From assembly GCA_900542145.1 (NCBI GenBank), contig UQMF01000005.1, forward strand, positions 94,655-158,654: 64,000 nucleotides of DNA, read 5' to 3'. This DNA is from an uncultured Oscillospiraceae bacterium (GTDB lineage Bacteria > Bacillota > Clostridia > Oscillospirales > Ruminococcaceae). Position 1 is the stretch's first letter. The number at the start of each line of letters is the position of its first letter. Made by a program: the position numbers and the translations under genes. Below are positions 1 to 8,394 of the stretch, in pieces. The notes beneath the pieces were generated by a model. The model was not told the origin of the DNA, searched no databases, and was given only the letters and a program-made list of their open reading frames with translations.

Positions 1-218
1 GCTACGCGAAGCCTGGAACGGAGAGCCTGTACAACACTTACATCATGGAGGAGCTTCAGACTATCCTCGCGGTGGGCGCCGGGGCTTCCACCAAGCTTGT
101 TGACCGCAGCACGGGAAGAATACAGCGTATCATGAATCATAAATACCCATATGAGTATTTAGATAGATTCGACGATATTCTGGAAAATAAAAGGCAGATT
201 TTCAGCTTTTTTGTATAA
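1..218 (+). CDS. hemZ: HemZ-like coproporphyrinogen dehydrogenase, C-terminal end (partial)
   Basis: The open frame enters from the left edge (first full codon at base 3) and stops with TAA at 216-218, leaving about 71 residues. The tail reads YNTYIMEELQTILAVGAGAS, then STGRIQRIMNHKYPYEYL and a final IFSFFV. This matches the C-terminal region of the radical-SAM coproporphyrinogen III dehydrogenase/HemN-like family, in particular the Gram-positive HemZ form, where a QTILA-G-GA-S segment precedes a short basic end. The radical-SAM cysteine motif lies outside the window, so the catalytic part cannot be checked. No terminator is obvious before the next promoter at 244. Assignment to hemZ rather than another HemN-like paralogue is inferred from the tail only. 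Confidence 0.75.
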   Translation, partial: YAKPGTESLYNTYIMEELQTILAVGAGASTKLVDRSTGRIQRIMNHKYPYEYLDRFDDILENKRQIFSFFV

Positions 219-243
219 ATTTCCTTGAAACCTCTGAAATAAG

Positions 244-272
244 TTGACAAAAGTTAATTTTTGATATATTAT
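244..272 (+). promoter_or_regulatory. Sigma-A promoter of the Tic20-like gene
   Basis: TTGACA at 244-249 and TATTAT at 267-272 with a 17-base spacer. The predicted leader to the ATG at 379 is about 100 bases long and ends in the ribosome site ACAGGAGG. Confidence 0.6.
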
Positions 273-378
273 TATATAAAGCGTATGATGATACTGCGCA
301 CGGCGCGTGTCATAGATACATTCTGCGGTCGGTTTATGTGGCATTCCGGCGGCGGACTTACTACAGGAGGTAATATTT

Positions 379-696
379 ATGGATTCTACAGAAAAGGGAC
401 TGGGCGTGCTCAGTTATTTTGGACCGCTTTTCATCATTACACTTATTGCCGGAAACAGTTCTTTCACCAAGTTTCATGCAAACCAGGGCCTTGTCCTGTT
501 TATAATTGAAGCTATTGTAGGCGCTGTTTGCGGAATTCTCGGCATTATCCCGTTCGTAGGCGCTATTCTCTCAGGAATAATCGGCGGCGTATTCGGACTG
601 GTTTCCTTTGCAGCAATGCTGTATGGAATCATTACCGCTGCCCAGGGCGAGATGAAGCCTATCCCCGTTATCGGAAGCATTACTATCATCAAGTAA
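379..696 (+). CDS. Small membrane protein, Tic20/DUF4870-like
   Basis: This 105-residue protein starts at an ATG placed 9 bases after AGGAGG. It has hydrophobic stretches at about residues 10-25, 38-62 and 65-88, with the motif SSFTKFHANQGLVLFI in the first loop and a C-terminal MKPIPVIG. The pattern LSYFGPL...K-HANQGL...PIPVIG is characteristic of the small Tic20/DUF4870 membrane family common in Firmicutes, whose biochemical function is not established. It is monocistronic, with its own promoter and a strong terminator at 715-747. Confidence 0.7.
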   Translation: MDSTEKGLGVLSYFGPLFIITLIAGNSSFTKFHANQGLVLFIIEAIVGAVCGILGIIPFVGAILSGIIGGVFGLVSFAAMLYGIITAAQGEMKPIPVIGSITIIK

Positions 697-714
697 TTCC
701 GGAATAGAACAGTT

Positions 715-747
715 CGCCCCGGGCAGTGTTGTCCGGGGCGATTTTTT
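715..747 (+). terminator. Rho-independent terminator of the Tic20-like gene
   Basis: Perfect 8-bp stem CGCCCCGG/CCGGGGCG (715-722 with 733-740), ten-base loop, followed by ATTTTTTG. Confidence 0.85.
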
Positions 748-762
748 GTGATAAAAATGGAA

Positions 763-796
763 AGGCTCTGTAGTGCGATACCGCATTACAGAGCCT
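763..796 (-). terminator. Long hairpin downstream of tRNA-Gly
   Basis: Arms AGGCTCTGTA and TACAGAGCCT (763-772 with 787-796) extend inward with GTGCG/CGCAT pairs to a four-base loop. It lies directly 3' of the minus-strand tRNA-Gly. The minus-strand side continues CCATTTTTATC and the plus-strand side is followed by TTTTTT, so it could work in both directions. Confidence 0.7.
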
Positions 797-802
797 TTTT
801 TG

Positions 803-876
803 TGGAGCGGATAATGGGAGTCGAACCCACCACCTCAGCTTGGGAAGCTAATGTTTTACCGATAAACTATATCCGC
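803..876 (-). tRNA. tRNA-Gly (anticodon CCC)
   Basis: Reading the minus strand, the acceptor arms GCGGATA and TATCCGC (870-876 and 807-813) pair perfectly. The anticodon stem TTAGC/GCTGA encloses the seven-base loop TTCCCAA, which places CCC at positions 34-36. The T arm contains GGTTCGACTCC. The discriminator U at 806 is followed by an encoded CCA (803-805). A perfect promoter lies upstream at 901-929. The CCC anticodon reads GGG glycine codons. Confidence 0.93.
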
Positions 877-900
877 ATGCTCATTAATTAACCATGATTT

Positions 901-929
901 ATTATATCACGCCGGCAGGATTTTGTCAA
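901..929 (-). promoter_or_regulatory. Promoter of tRNA-Gly
   Basis: On the minus strand TTGACA (924-929) and TATAAT (901-906) are separated by 17 bases, a consensus sigma-A promoter about 25 bases ahead of the mature tRNA. Confidence 0.85.
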
Positions 930-1009
930 CCCCCGTACATTTATTTACTGCGAATAATGACGGAACGGGGAGTATCCGCCCGGCAGGTGAAAAAAATTGC
1001 CGATACCCC

Positions 1010-1038
1010 TTGTAAAACGCGCGATTATATGATAAAAT
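1010..1038 (+). promoter_or_regulatory. Promoter of fabV
   Basis: TTGTAA (1010-1015), 17 bases, TAAAAT (1033-1038). The roughly 90-base leader contains a small hairpin CTGCGG/CCGCAG at 1053-1069 and ends in GAAGGAG before the ATG. I recognise no known riboswitch in it. Confidence 0.55.
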
Positions 1039-1132
1039 AACTTTGTACGCACTGCGGAATTGCCGCAGCTTTCAGCTTTAAAGCGCAGTATCGCACTCGT
1101 GTCTTGCAGTACTGCGGGGAAGGAGTATTATT

Positions 1133-2311
1133 ATGATAGTTAAACCCAAGGTAAGAGGATTCATCTGCACCACAGCTCACCCGGTGGGCTGCGAGGCAGT
1201 GGTGAAGTCTGAAATAGAGTATGTTAAGTCCAGGAAGGCGGAGGATAACGGTTTCAAACCGAAGAAGGTGCTGGTGCTCGGAAGCTCCATGGGATACGGA
1301 CTTGCAAGCCGTATTGCGCTGGCGTATTCCTGCGGCGCGGCGACTCTGGGCGTGATGTTCGACCGCCCTGCCAGCGGCAGCAAGACCGGAACCTCCGGCT
1401 GGTACAACACAAAGGCGTTCGAGAAGTTCGCGCAGGCTGACGGACTGTATGCAAAGACCGTCAATGGCGACGCGTATTCCGACGAATGCAAGAAAGAGGT
1501 CATCGACATCATCAAGGCTGACCTCGGCAAGGTGGACGCCGTTGTATACAGCCTTGCCGCTCCGAGAAGGACTGTCGGCGACGTGACATATTCCTCCGTG
1601 CTCAAGACCACCGGAGAACCCTACACCAACAAGACTATCGACCTCAGGAACAACACCGTTTCCGAGGTCACCATCGAGCCTGCCACCGAGGAGGAGATCG
1701 CCGCTACCGTCAAGGTAATGGGCGGCGAGGACTGGGCGGCGTGGATCGACGCACTGAAAGCTGCCGACGCAATTGAAGACAACGCCGTTACCGTTGCCTA
1801 TTCGTATATCGGACCGGAAATAACCCACCCGATGTACTTTGAGGGTTCTATAGGCAGAGCGAAGGCTCACCTGTTCCAGACCTCAAAGGAGATCACCGAG
1901 AAATACGCCGCAGACGGAATAAAAGCGTACATTTCCGTCAACAAGGCGCTGGTCACACAGTCCAGCGCGGCTATCCCGATCGTTCCGCTGTATATCTCCA
2001 TTCTGTACAAGGTCATGAAGGAGAAAGGCGTGCACGAGGGCTGCATTGAGCAGATGTACCGCCTGTTTGCCGAAAAGCTCGGCGCGGACGGAAGGCCTGT
2101 TCCCGGCGCAGTTGACGGGGAGGGAAGAATACGTCTTGACGATCTCGAGATGAAGCCCGAGATCCAGGACGAGGTAACGAAGCTCTGGAACCTCCTCAAC
2201 GCCGATAATTTCAAGGAATACACCGATATCGACGGCTATTGGAAGGACTTCTATGAGCTCTTTGGTTTCGGAATAGACGGGGTGGACTACGACGCAGACG
2301 TCGAAGTTTAA
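1133..2311 (+). CDS. fabV: Trans-2-enoyl-CoA/ACP reductase, FabV/Ter type
   Basis: This 392-residue protein is close to the usual length of about 400 for the single-chain FabV/Ter family. The family reduces trans-2-enoyl-ACP or enoyl-CoA with NAD(P)H in fatty-acid or butyrate-type metabolism. The cofactor site LVLGSSMGYGLASR lies at residues 47-60. The family active-site pattern Tyr-x8-Lys is visible as Y235 and K244 in the segment MYFEGSIGRAKAH, preceded by YSYIGPEITHP. The start ATG follows GAAGGAG. The gene stands alone, not in a fab cluster. Sequence alone does not decide whether it serves acyl-ACP (FabV) or crotonyl-CoA (Ter). Confidence 0.93.
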   Translation: MIVKPKVRGFICTTAHPVGCEAVVKSEIEYVKSRKAEDNGFKPKKVLVLGSSMGYGLASRIALAYSCGAATLGVMFDRPASGSKTGTSGWYNTKAFEKFAQADGLYAKTVNGDAYSDECKKEVIDIIKADLGKVDAVVYSLAAPRRTVGDVTYSSVLKTTGEPYTNKTIDLRNNTVSEVTIEPATEEEIAATVKVMGGEDWAAWIDALKAADAIEDNAVTVAYSYIGPEITHPMYFEGSIGRAKAHLFQTSKEITEKYAADGIKAYISVNKALVTQSSAAIPIVPLYISILYKVMKEKGVHEGCIEQMYRLFAEKLGADGRPVPGAVDGEGRIRLDDLEMKPEIQDEVTKLWNLLNADNFKEYTDIDGYWKDFYELFGFGIDGVDYDADVEV

Positions 2312-2354
2312 TTAGGAATTGACTTCCCCCCCTCTCTGTTCCCGGAGAGTAATT

Positions 2355-4253
2355 ATGCTATTTTACAGACAAAAAAAGAAGGAACAGACGGACGCGCTGC
2401 ACCATGAGTACGGCGTTGTCCGGAACTGCGCCTACATCATCAGGGCGTTCCTGCGCTACCGCAAGAGCGTTGTGGCGTTCCTGGTGATAGGAGGTATCGC
2501 GGGAGCCTCCATGTCCTACATCTGGACGGTGATAGCGAAGCTGGTCATCGACATGATAACCCGGCAGTCCGGCGCGGAAAACGCGGATATAACGCCGCTT
2601 CTCTGGCTGGTCATCGGCACCACCGTTGTGGAGTTCGTGATGATGTGGCTGAACACCCTTTCCGCAAAGAAGCTGCGTATCGGCTTCATGGTCACGCGCA
2701 ACGAACTTGTGCAGGAGCGCATCGCAAAGACCCTTTCCATGGAGTACGAACAGCTCGAGGACCCGGATATGCTCGACCGGCTCCAGAAAGCAAAGCGCGG
2801 CGCCGAGGGCGATTGGCAGGGGCTCGGCGCGCTGATGACGAATATGTGGTCGGCAGCCGTGCAGATAACCGCAGTCATCGCCGCCGTGGGAATAATCGCC
2901 ACGCTGAACCTCTGGCTGGTGCTGATAATATTCGTGCTGTCGTTCATACAGTTCGAGTATTTCGACTATATTCGCATAAAGGATAAAGAGGTCATGTGGG
3001 ACGCAATGGCTCCCCACTGGCGCAGGATGAACTATATGCAGACCGTTTCCACGGATTTCTCCTACGCAAAGGATATCCGGCTGTACGGAATGAAGCCGTG
3101 GCTGCTCGGAAAATACAGGGATATCAACAGAATCGAGCTGGAGCACTGGATACAGTCCCGGAAATACTGGGGCTGGAACAACTGGTTCGCCCAGGGAATA
3201 TCCCTTGTGCGCAACGTGATAATCTACGGCTGGCTGATCTACGATATGCTGGTGAACGGAATGTCCATCGGCGATTTCACGCTGTACACGGGCAGCGCGA
3301 TGGCGCTTTCGATGTACGTCGGCCAGTTCCTCCAGTCGCTGGGGGGAATGCGGGAGCACTCTGCCAAGGTGGACGACTTCCGCAGCTATATGGACATAAA
3401 GAACGCGGACGAGCTCCAGGAGAAGCACACCCCGGTGCCCAGGGCAGACCGCTACACGTTCGAGTTCCGGAATGTTTCCTACAAGTACCGGGGTCAGGAA
3501 ACTTACGCGCTGAAAAACCTGAACCTCACGTTCAGCGCGGGTCAGCGCCTTGCGGTGGTGGGACTGAACGGCGCGGGCAAGACTACGTTTATAAAGTTAC
3601 TGCTCCGGCTATATGATGTGACGGAGGGTCAGATACTCTGCAACGGAACCGATATCCGGGAGTTCGACAGAACCGAGTACTTTAAATTGTTCTCTCCGGC
3701 TTTCCAGGAGGTGGAGGTGTTCGCGTTCCCGCTGTGCGAGAACGTTTCAATGCAGGTCACTGAGAACACCGACAGGGAAAAGGCAGAGAAGTTCCTGCGG
3801 GCGGCGGGCATGGGCGAGAAGCTCGACAAGCTGCCAAAGGGGATAGACACCGAAATGCTCAAAGTCCTCTACGACGACGGAGTTGACCTCTCCGGCGGCG
3901 AAAAGCAGAAAATGGCGCTGGCAAGGGCGCTTTACAAGGGAGCGCCGGTGGTGGTCCTTGACGAGCCTACGGCGGCTCTGGACGCCCTGGCGGAATACCG
4001 CCTGTATCAGAGCTTCGACGGCATGATAGGCGAAAAATCCGCGGTGTACATATCGCACCGGCTGTCGTCAACGCGGTTCTGCGACACCATCGCAATGTTC
4101 AAGGGCGGCGAGATGGTGGAATACGGCACCCATGAGGAGCTGCTGAACAAAAACGGCGCCTATGCGGAGATGTTCCGCGTGCAGGCGCAGTATTACGTTG
4201 AGGACGGGGCGGAGCCCGCTCCCGCAGAGGAAGGGGGCGTTGTCCGTGAGTAA
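2355..4253 (+). CDS. ABC exporter half-transporter (membrane + ATPase domain)
   Basis: A 632-residue protein with an N-terminal six-helix transmembrane region (about 30-340) and a C-terminal ATPase domain: Walker A GLNGAGKTT near residue 403, signature LSGGEKQ near 512, Walker B VVVLDEP near 534 and an H-loop in YISHRLSS. The ATG at 2355 with GGAGAG upstream is preferred to the in-frame TTG at 2319, which has no ribosome site. The stop overlaps the start of the next half-transporter by 8 bases, so the two probably form a heterodimeric type IV exporter. The substrate is unknown. In the fold LYGMKPWLL-KY and the D-loop both subunits look alike. Confidence 0.88.
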   Translation: MLFYRQKKKEQTDALHHEYGVVRNCAYIIRAFLRYRKSVVAFLVIGGIAGASMSYIWTVIAKLVIDMITRQSGAENADITPLLWLVIGTTVVEFVMMWLNTLSAKKLRIGFMVTRNELVQERIAKTLSMEYEQLEDPDMLDRLQKAKRGAEGDWQGLGALMTNMWSAAVQITAVIAAVGIIATLNLWLVLIIFVLSFIQFEYFDYIRIKDKEVMWDAMAPHWRRMNYMQTVSTDFSYAKDIRLYGMKPWLLGKYRDINRIELEHWIQSRKYWGWNNWFAQGISLVRNVIIYGWLIYDMLVNGMSIGDFTLYTGSAMALSMYVGQFLQSLGGMREHSAKVDDFRSYMDIKNADELQEKHTPVPRADRYTFEFRNVSYKYRGQETYALKNLNLTFSAGQRLAVVGLNGAGKTTFIKLLLRLYDVTEGQILCNGTDIREFDRTEYFKLFSPAFQEVEVFAFPLCENVSMQVTENTDREKAEKFLRAAGMGEKLDKLPKGIDTEMLKVLYDDGVDLSGGEKQKMALARALYKGAPVVVLDEPTAALDALAEYRLYQSFDGMIGEKSAVYISHRLSSTRFCDTIAMFKGGEMVEYGTHEELLNKNGAYAEMFRVQAQYYVEDGAEPAPAEEGGVVRE

Positions 4254-6039
4254 AAGAGAAAGAAAGCCCGGAGCGGTTTTCCGGACGCTGAAATTCTACC
4301 TGCCCGTGGCATGGAAGCTGAACAAGCGGTACTTTATAGTTTCGGTGCTGAACGTTATCGTGCAGTCCGTGCTGCCGTTCATCGACCTGATATTCCTGCC
4401 GCTGCTGGTGGACGCACTCTGCCAGCCGGTGCGCGATGTGCCGACTATAATCCTGTACGCGGCGCTGATGGTGGGGCTGGATATCGCAGTGGGCACCCTC
4501 GGCTCCCAGCTCACGATATACCTGGAGCGCTTTGAGGACGTGTTCCTGAATTACTCCCGGGAAATGGTCGCGGAGCGCTGTATGGAGATAGATTTCGCGC
4601 TGACCGAGAACAAGGAAGCCCTCGACCAGATACGCAAGGCAAACGACGGTATCGACTGGTCGGGAGGATTCCACGGTATCTGCGTGAACTTCTTCAACAT
4701 CATCACAAACGCAGTGAAGATAGTCGGAGTGGTGACGATACTCGTGATATCCGCGCCGTGGCTGCTGCTGATAATCGGCGTTATGCTGGCGGTTTCCTCA
4801 ATACTCAACGCAAAGAAGAACCGCATAGAGATCAAGTGGTTCAGCGAGCTTTCAAAGGTGGACCGCGTGTGTTACTACGTCAACTACGAGCAGGAGGATA
4901 TCCGCTTCGCAAAGGATATCCGGCTTTACGGCGCGGCTGCGACGCTTGTTGCAAAGGCAGCTCAGCAGCTGAAGCGCCATCTGGAGTTTGACGTGAAGAA
5001 GATGGACGAACAGTATCCGCTGAACGTCCTGGACGTCGTGGTGACTGCACTCCGGGATTTCGGAACCTATCTGTATCTTGGAATCCTGGCTATCCTGGGC
5101 AGCATAACCATCGGTCAGTTCTCGCAGCTGACCACCGCAGGCGGAACCTTCAACACCGCCGTGCAGGGCATGATATTCAACCTCCAGGACATCGTCAAGC
5201 GGTGCAACTACGCCTGCGAAACGGTGAAGCTGATGGAATATCCGCCCTACCTTCAGAAAGGCATACGCAAGGTCGAGAATCTTGACAGACCGCACGAGAT
5301 AGAGTTCCGCAATGTCAGCTTCTCCTACCCCAACACGGGAGTGCAGGTGCTGAAAAACGTGTCGATAAAGATAAAGGCAGGCGAGCGGCTTTCCGTCGTC
5401 GGACTCAACGGCGCAGGAAAGACCACGTTCATCAAGCTGCTGTGCCGGCTGTACGACGCGGACGAGGGCGAGATACTCCTCGACGGCGTGAATATCCGGG
5501 ATTATGACTACGACGAGTACATGAAGCTGTTCTCGGTGGTGTTCCAGGATTTCCGGCTGCTGGCTTTCTCGGTGCAGGACAATATCCTGCTCGGTAATGA
5601 GGATTCGCCGGAGAACGTGGACGCAGTGCTTGAGAAGGTCGGACTGCTCGACAAGGTGAATACGCTGCCGCACGGCAGGGACACGATGATGTTCCGGCAG
5701 TTCGAAAAGGACGGCGTGCAGCTTTCCGGCGGCGAACAGCAGAAGCTTGCAATTGCCCGGGCGCTGTACAAGGACGCTCCGGTGGTGATTCTTGACGAAC
5801 CCACCGCAGCACTCGACCCGGTGGCAGAATACGAGATATACTGCCGGTTCAACGAGCTTGTCGGCGGAAAGACTGCGGTGTATATCTCGCACCGGTTATC
5901 CAGCTGTAAGTTCTGCGACCGTATCGCGGTATTTTCGGATTTCACCATAAAGGAACTCGGCACCCATGACGAGCTTGTTCACAAGCCCGGAGGAATTTAC
6001 GCCGAGATGTTCGCGGCGCAGGCGCAGTATTACGTTTGA
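4246..6039 (+). CDS. ABC exporter half-transporter, partner subunit
   Basis: I start this 597-residue protein at GTG 4246 (reading VSKRERKPG), which has GGAAGGGGG about 9 bases upstream and overlaps the preceding stop. The longer frame back to 4162 would run inside the upstream gene. It has an N-terminal transmembrane region, Walker A GLNGAGKTT at about 386-394, signature LSGGEQQ at about 493 and Walker B VVILDEPTAALD. The walkers of both partners appear intact, so unlike many heterodimeric exporters neither site is clearly degenerate. A strong terminator follows. Confidence 0.88.
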   Translation: MSKRERKPGAVFRTLKFYLPVAWKLNKRYFIVSVLNVIVQSVLPFIDLIFLPLLVDALCQPVRDVPTIILYAALMVGLDIAVGTLGSQLTIYLERFEDVFLNYSREMVAERCMEIDFALTENKEALDQIRKANDGIDWSGGFHGICVNFFNIITNAVKIVGVVTILVISAPWLLLIIGVMLAVSSILNAKKNRIEIKWFSELSKVDRVCYYVNYEQEDIRFAKDIRLYGAAATLVAKAAQQLKRHLEFDVKKMDEQYPLNVLDVVVTALRDFGTYLYLGILAILGSITIGQFSQLTTAGGTFNTAVQGMIFNLQDIVKRCNYACETVKLMEYPPYLQKGIRKVENLDRPHEIEFRNVSFSYPNTGVQVLKNVSIKIKAGERLSVVGLNGAGKTTFIKLLCRLYDADEGEILLDGVNIRDYDYDEYMKLFSVVFQDFRLLAFSVQDNILLGNEDSPENVDAVLEKVGLLDKVNTLPHGRDTMMFRQFEKDGVQLSGGEQQKLAIARALYKDAPVVILDEPTAALDPVAEYEIYCRFNELVGGKTAVYISHRLSSCKFCDRIAVFSDFTIKELGTHDELVHKPGGIYAEMFAAQAQYYV

Positions 6040-6051
6040 TATCACAAGTGC

Positions 6052-6085
6052 AGGGCGGAAGTTATCTTCCGCCCTGTTTTTTTTA
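6052..6085 (+). terminator. Terminator of the ABC exporter pair
   Basis: Stem AGGGCGGAAG/CTTCCGCCCT (6052-6061 with 6066-6075), TTAT loop, then G and eight T. It also reaches the stop codon of the convergent minus-strand gene. Confidence 0.9.
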
Positions 6086-7261
6086 CATTCTAAGCGCTTC
6101 CACCGGATCCATGGAGGATGCCTTGTAGGCAGGATATGCCCCGAATACCGCGCCAACGGCTCCGGAAGCGACCGCCGCAAGTCCTATCATCAGCCAGTTA
6201 GCCTGGAATGCTATCCCGGCGATAAGGCAGCCCACGCCGGAGATGAGAAGTCCGGCGGCTATTCCTGCGGCGCTTCCGGTCATGGTCAGCAATACCGCCT
6301 CGCTCAGAAATTCCCGGCAGATGTTCCGGCTGGAGGCTCCGATGGATTTCTTTATCCCGATCTCCCGGGTGCGTTCCGTCACACTCATAAGCATGGTGGT
6401 CATCACTGAGATACCGGATACTGCCAGCGAGATACCTGCTACCATGGAAAGCGCCGTTGTAACTATTCCGAGGATCTCCTCAAGCTGGGATTTCTGCGAC
6501 AGCAGGTTGTTGACGATATATGCGTCAGTGGTGCCGTTGGTGCGGTTCAGCGCTTCCTGTACGGCGGCGACCACCGGGACGTCGGTATTCATGTCGTCCA
6601 GCTTCACCGCCAGCTTGTCGTAGGTGGTGCGCCCGGTAAGCTGCTGCATGGTGCTTATCGGGATATACATGAATCCCGGCATGATATTCGAGAGCATTCC
6701 CTGTAGGCTCGACAGCCCGGAGTGCGCCACGCCGATTATCTCAAACTCGTGGTATTTTCCTCCCAGGAACAGGGACAGTGTTTTTCCGACCACGTTGCTT
6801 CTGCCGTAGGATTTCTTCGCGAACTGCTCGTCAATAACGCATACCTTAAGTCCTGCCGCGGAGTCGCTGTTGTTCACAAGGCGCCCATGTTTCGCTTCAA
6901 GGGATATCAGCCTGTCCGCGGATTTGTCCACGCCCCAGACGTAGCAGTCCAGCCGCCTGCCTATCATCTTGGCTTCGGTCATCGAAGCCATCAGCGGCAT
7001 GACGTCGTTCACGCCGTCAACTCTCCGGACTGTTGCGGCGTCCTGGTCGGTTATGGTGACGGTGACGGAATTATCCGCCGCCTGCACCAGCAGCGTGTCT
7101 ACGCCCATCGTCACGAGCGTGGCGCTGACCTGGGAGGCGCCCACAGTCCCCACCGTGGAAACCAGCACCACTGAAAACACGCCTACGGCTATTCCTGCCA
7201 TTGTAAGCAGTGAACGCGTGCGGCTGCGGAATATGCTTACAAGCGTAGATACAATGCTCAT
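6083..7261 (-). CDS. MacB/LolC-type ABC permease (FtsX family)
   Basis: This 392-residue membrane protein has an N-terminal helix (LLTMAGIAVGVFSVVLVSTVG, split here by domain) followed by a large extracytoplasmic domain (about 45-265). Three C-terminal helices carry the MacB/FtsX signature segments: a MVAGISLAVSGISVMTTMLMSV helix, then RTREIGIKKSIGA and a final GAYPAYKASSMDPVEALR. The family couples cytoplasmic ATP hydrolysis to mechanical work in the envelope or substrate export. The ATG overlaps the stop of the adaptor gene by four bases (ATGA), so the two are translationally coupled. No partner ATPase is adjacent, which is unusual. Confidence 0.88.
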   Translation of the reverse strand: MSIVSTLVSIFRSRTRSLLTMAGIAVGVFSVVLVSTVGTVGASQVSATLVTMGVDTLLVQAADNSVTVTITDQDAATVRRVDGVNDVMPLMASMTEAKMIGRRLDCYVWGVDKSADRLISLEAKHGRLVNNSDSAAGLKVCVIDEQFAKKSYGRSNVVGKTLSLFLGGKYHEFEIIGVAHSGLSSLQGMLSNIMPGFMYIPISTMQQLTGRTTYDKLAVKLDDMNTDVPVVAAVQEALNRTNGTTDAYIVNNLLSQKSQLEEILGIVTTALSMVAGISLAVSGISVMTTMLMSVTERTREIGIKKSIGASSRNICREFLSEAVLLTMTGSAAGIAAGLLISGVGCLIAGIAFQANWLMIGLAAVASGAVGAVFGAYPAYKASSMDPVEALRM

Positions 7262-8199
7262 TCGTCCACCCTCACCCAGCGCCCGGCGGAAACGCTCTCC
7301 GGGTCGAGAAGCACACGCTCCCCGGCGGAAGCGCCCTTGACTATCTCAGTGCCGTCTGAGAATTCAGCGCCGGTGAATATTCTGCGCCTTACCGCAGAAT
7401 TATCCTCGAAAACGTAGATATATTCCCCTGCGTCGTCCTGACCGATCGCCTCGTAGGGAAGCACGCATATCCGCCGTGGGTCGGAAAGCCGGAACGACAC
7501 ATCGGCGGTAAGTCCCGGGCGCAGGCGGCTGTCGGAGCTGTCCGGGGCGATCATCACGTCCACCACCGTTTCCAGGACTGCGCCGCTGTACTGACTACGG
7601 GCGGCAGCGGCTATTTTCGCGACGGTGCCGGTGAATACCTCGTCCGGGTAGGCGGACAGGGTGAATTCCACCTGCTGCCCGGGGCTGATACGGGAGATGT
7701 TAAGCTCACTCACCGCAGAATTCAGCACCAGGGTGTCGGTGCCGGCAATCGCCGCAATACTTCCTCCGGCTTCCACTGCGGCTCCGCTGCCGGCGGTGGT
7801 TATCACCTTTCCGGTGCGGTCGGCGGTAATATTCTCCGGAATCATGGACATTGCGGTGGAGAGGCTTGCGGTTGCGGCGGCAATCTGGGATACCTTGCCC
7901 AGGCTCGCAATGAATGTCTTGCTGGCTTCCTTGTTTACTGTGGCGATCACGTCGCCGGCGGTGACTTCGTCGCCTGGCTCGACGGTGTATTCCTTTATTA
8001 CGAGCGGCAGTGCGCAGGTCACGTCGCTCTGCCCGATGTAGGAAAGGCTTCCGCTGCTGCGGACGGTTTCGCTGTAGCTCACTACCTTGGGGGTCACGGT
8101 GGAACATACCGGCACGCTGGCTTCCACGGCGGAGGGGAGCGCGGAAACTCCGGCGATGATGAGGGCGCAGGCGGCGGCAAGGGCTATATATTTCTTCAT
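7258..8199 (-). CDS. MacA/RND-type periplasmic adaptor protein
   Basis: A 313-residue secreted or membrane-anchored protein starting MKKYIALAAACALIIAG. The second ATG is preferred because AAAGGA lies 9 bases before it, while the first ATG abuts the ribosome site. After the signal segment come a lipoyl-like half (VEPGDEVTAGDVIATVNKEA), a short region in place of the usual long hairpin, a second lipoyl-like stretch, a beta-barrel (PGQQVEFTLSAYPDEVFTGTV) and a membrane-proximal domain (RPGLTADVSFRL). It is coupled to the MacB-like permease. In Gram-positive anaerobes such pairs export peptides or modulate the envelope; the substrate here is unknown. Confidence 0.82.
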   Translation of the reverse strand: MKKYIALAAACALIIAGVSALPSAVEASVPVCSTVTPKVVSYSETVRSSGSLSYIGQSDVTCALPLVIKEYTVEPGDEVTAGDVIATVNKEASKTFIASLGKVSQIAAATASLSTAMSMIPENITADRTGKVITTAGSGAAVEAGGSIAAIAGTDTLVLNSAVSELNISRISPGQQVEFTLSAYPDEVFTGTVAKIAAAARSQYSGAVLETVVDVMIAPDSSDSRLRPGLTADVSFRLSDPRRICVLPYEAIGQDDAGEYIYVFEDNSAVRRRIFTGAEFSDGTEIVKGASAGERVLLDPESVSAGRWVRVDE

Positions 8200-8284
8200 G
8201 GGCTTCATTCCTTTCGATAAAATCAACGTGATTATTGTGGGAATTTATCCGGGAAATATTCCAGCTTCCTGAGCAAAATTTCAC

Positions 8285-8314
8285 AAAAATAACCCCTCCC
8301 GGAAGTGGGAGGGG
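8285..8314 (-). terminator. Terminator of the RRXRR-like gene
   Basis: Stem CCCCTCCC/GGGAGGGG (8293-8300 with 8307-8314). On the minus strand it is followed by TTATTTTTG. Confidence 0.75.
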
Positions 8315-8323
8315 CGGTCGTAT

Positions 8324-8379
8324 TTAAGGCAACACCGCACAAAGACCATTTATTGGATTTTGTGCGTGTATTGCCTTAA
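8324..8379. repeat. Interspersed palindromic repeat, copy 1
   Basis: A 56-bp segment with ends TTAAGGCAA and TTGCCTTAA. It lies in the 3' untranslated region of the minus-strand gene. A related copy at 56944-57010 shares a GGCAAC-CCGCA-AAAG segment, and a CAATAAATG core together with GCCTT ends in the opposite orientation. See findings. Confidence 0.7.
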
Positions 8380-8394
8380 TTGTGGATACTACCC

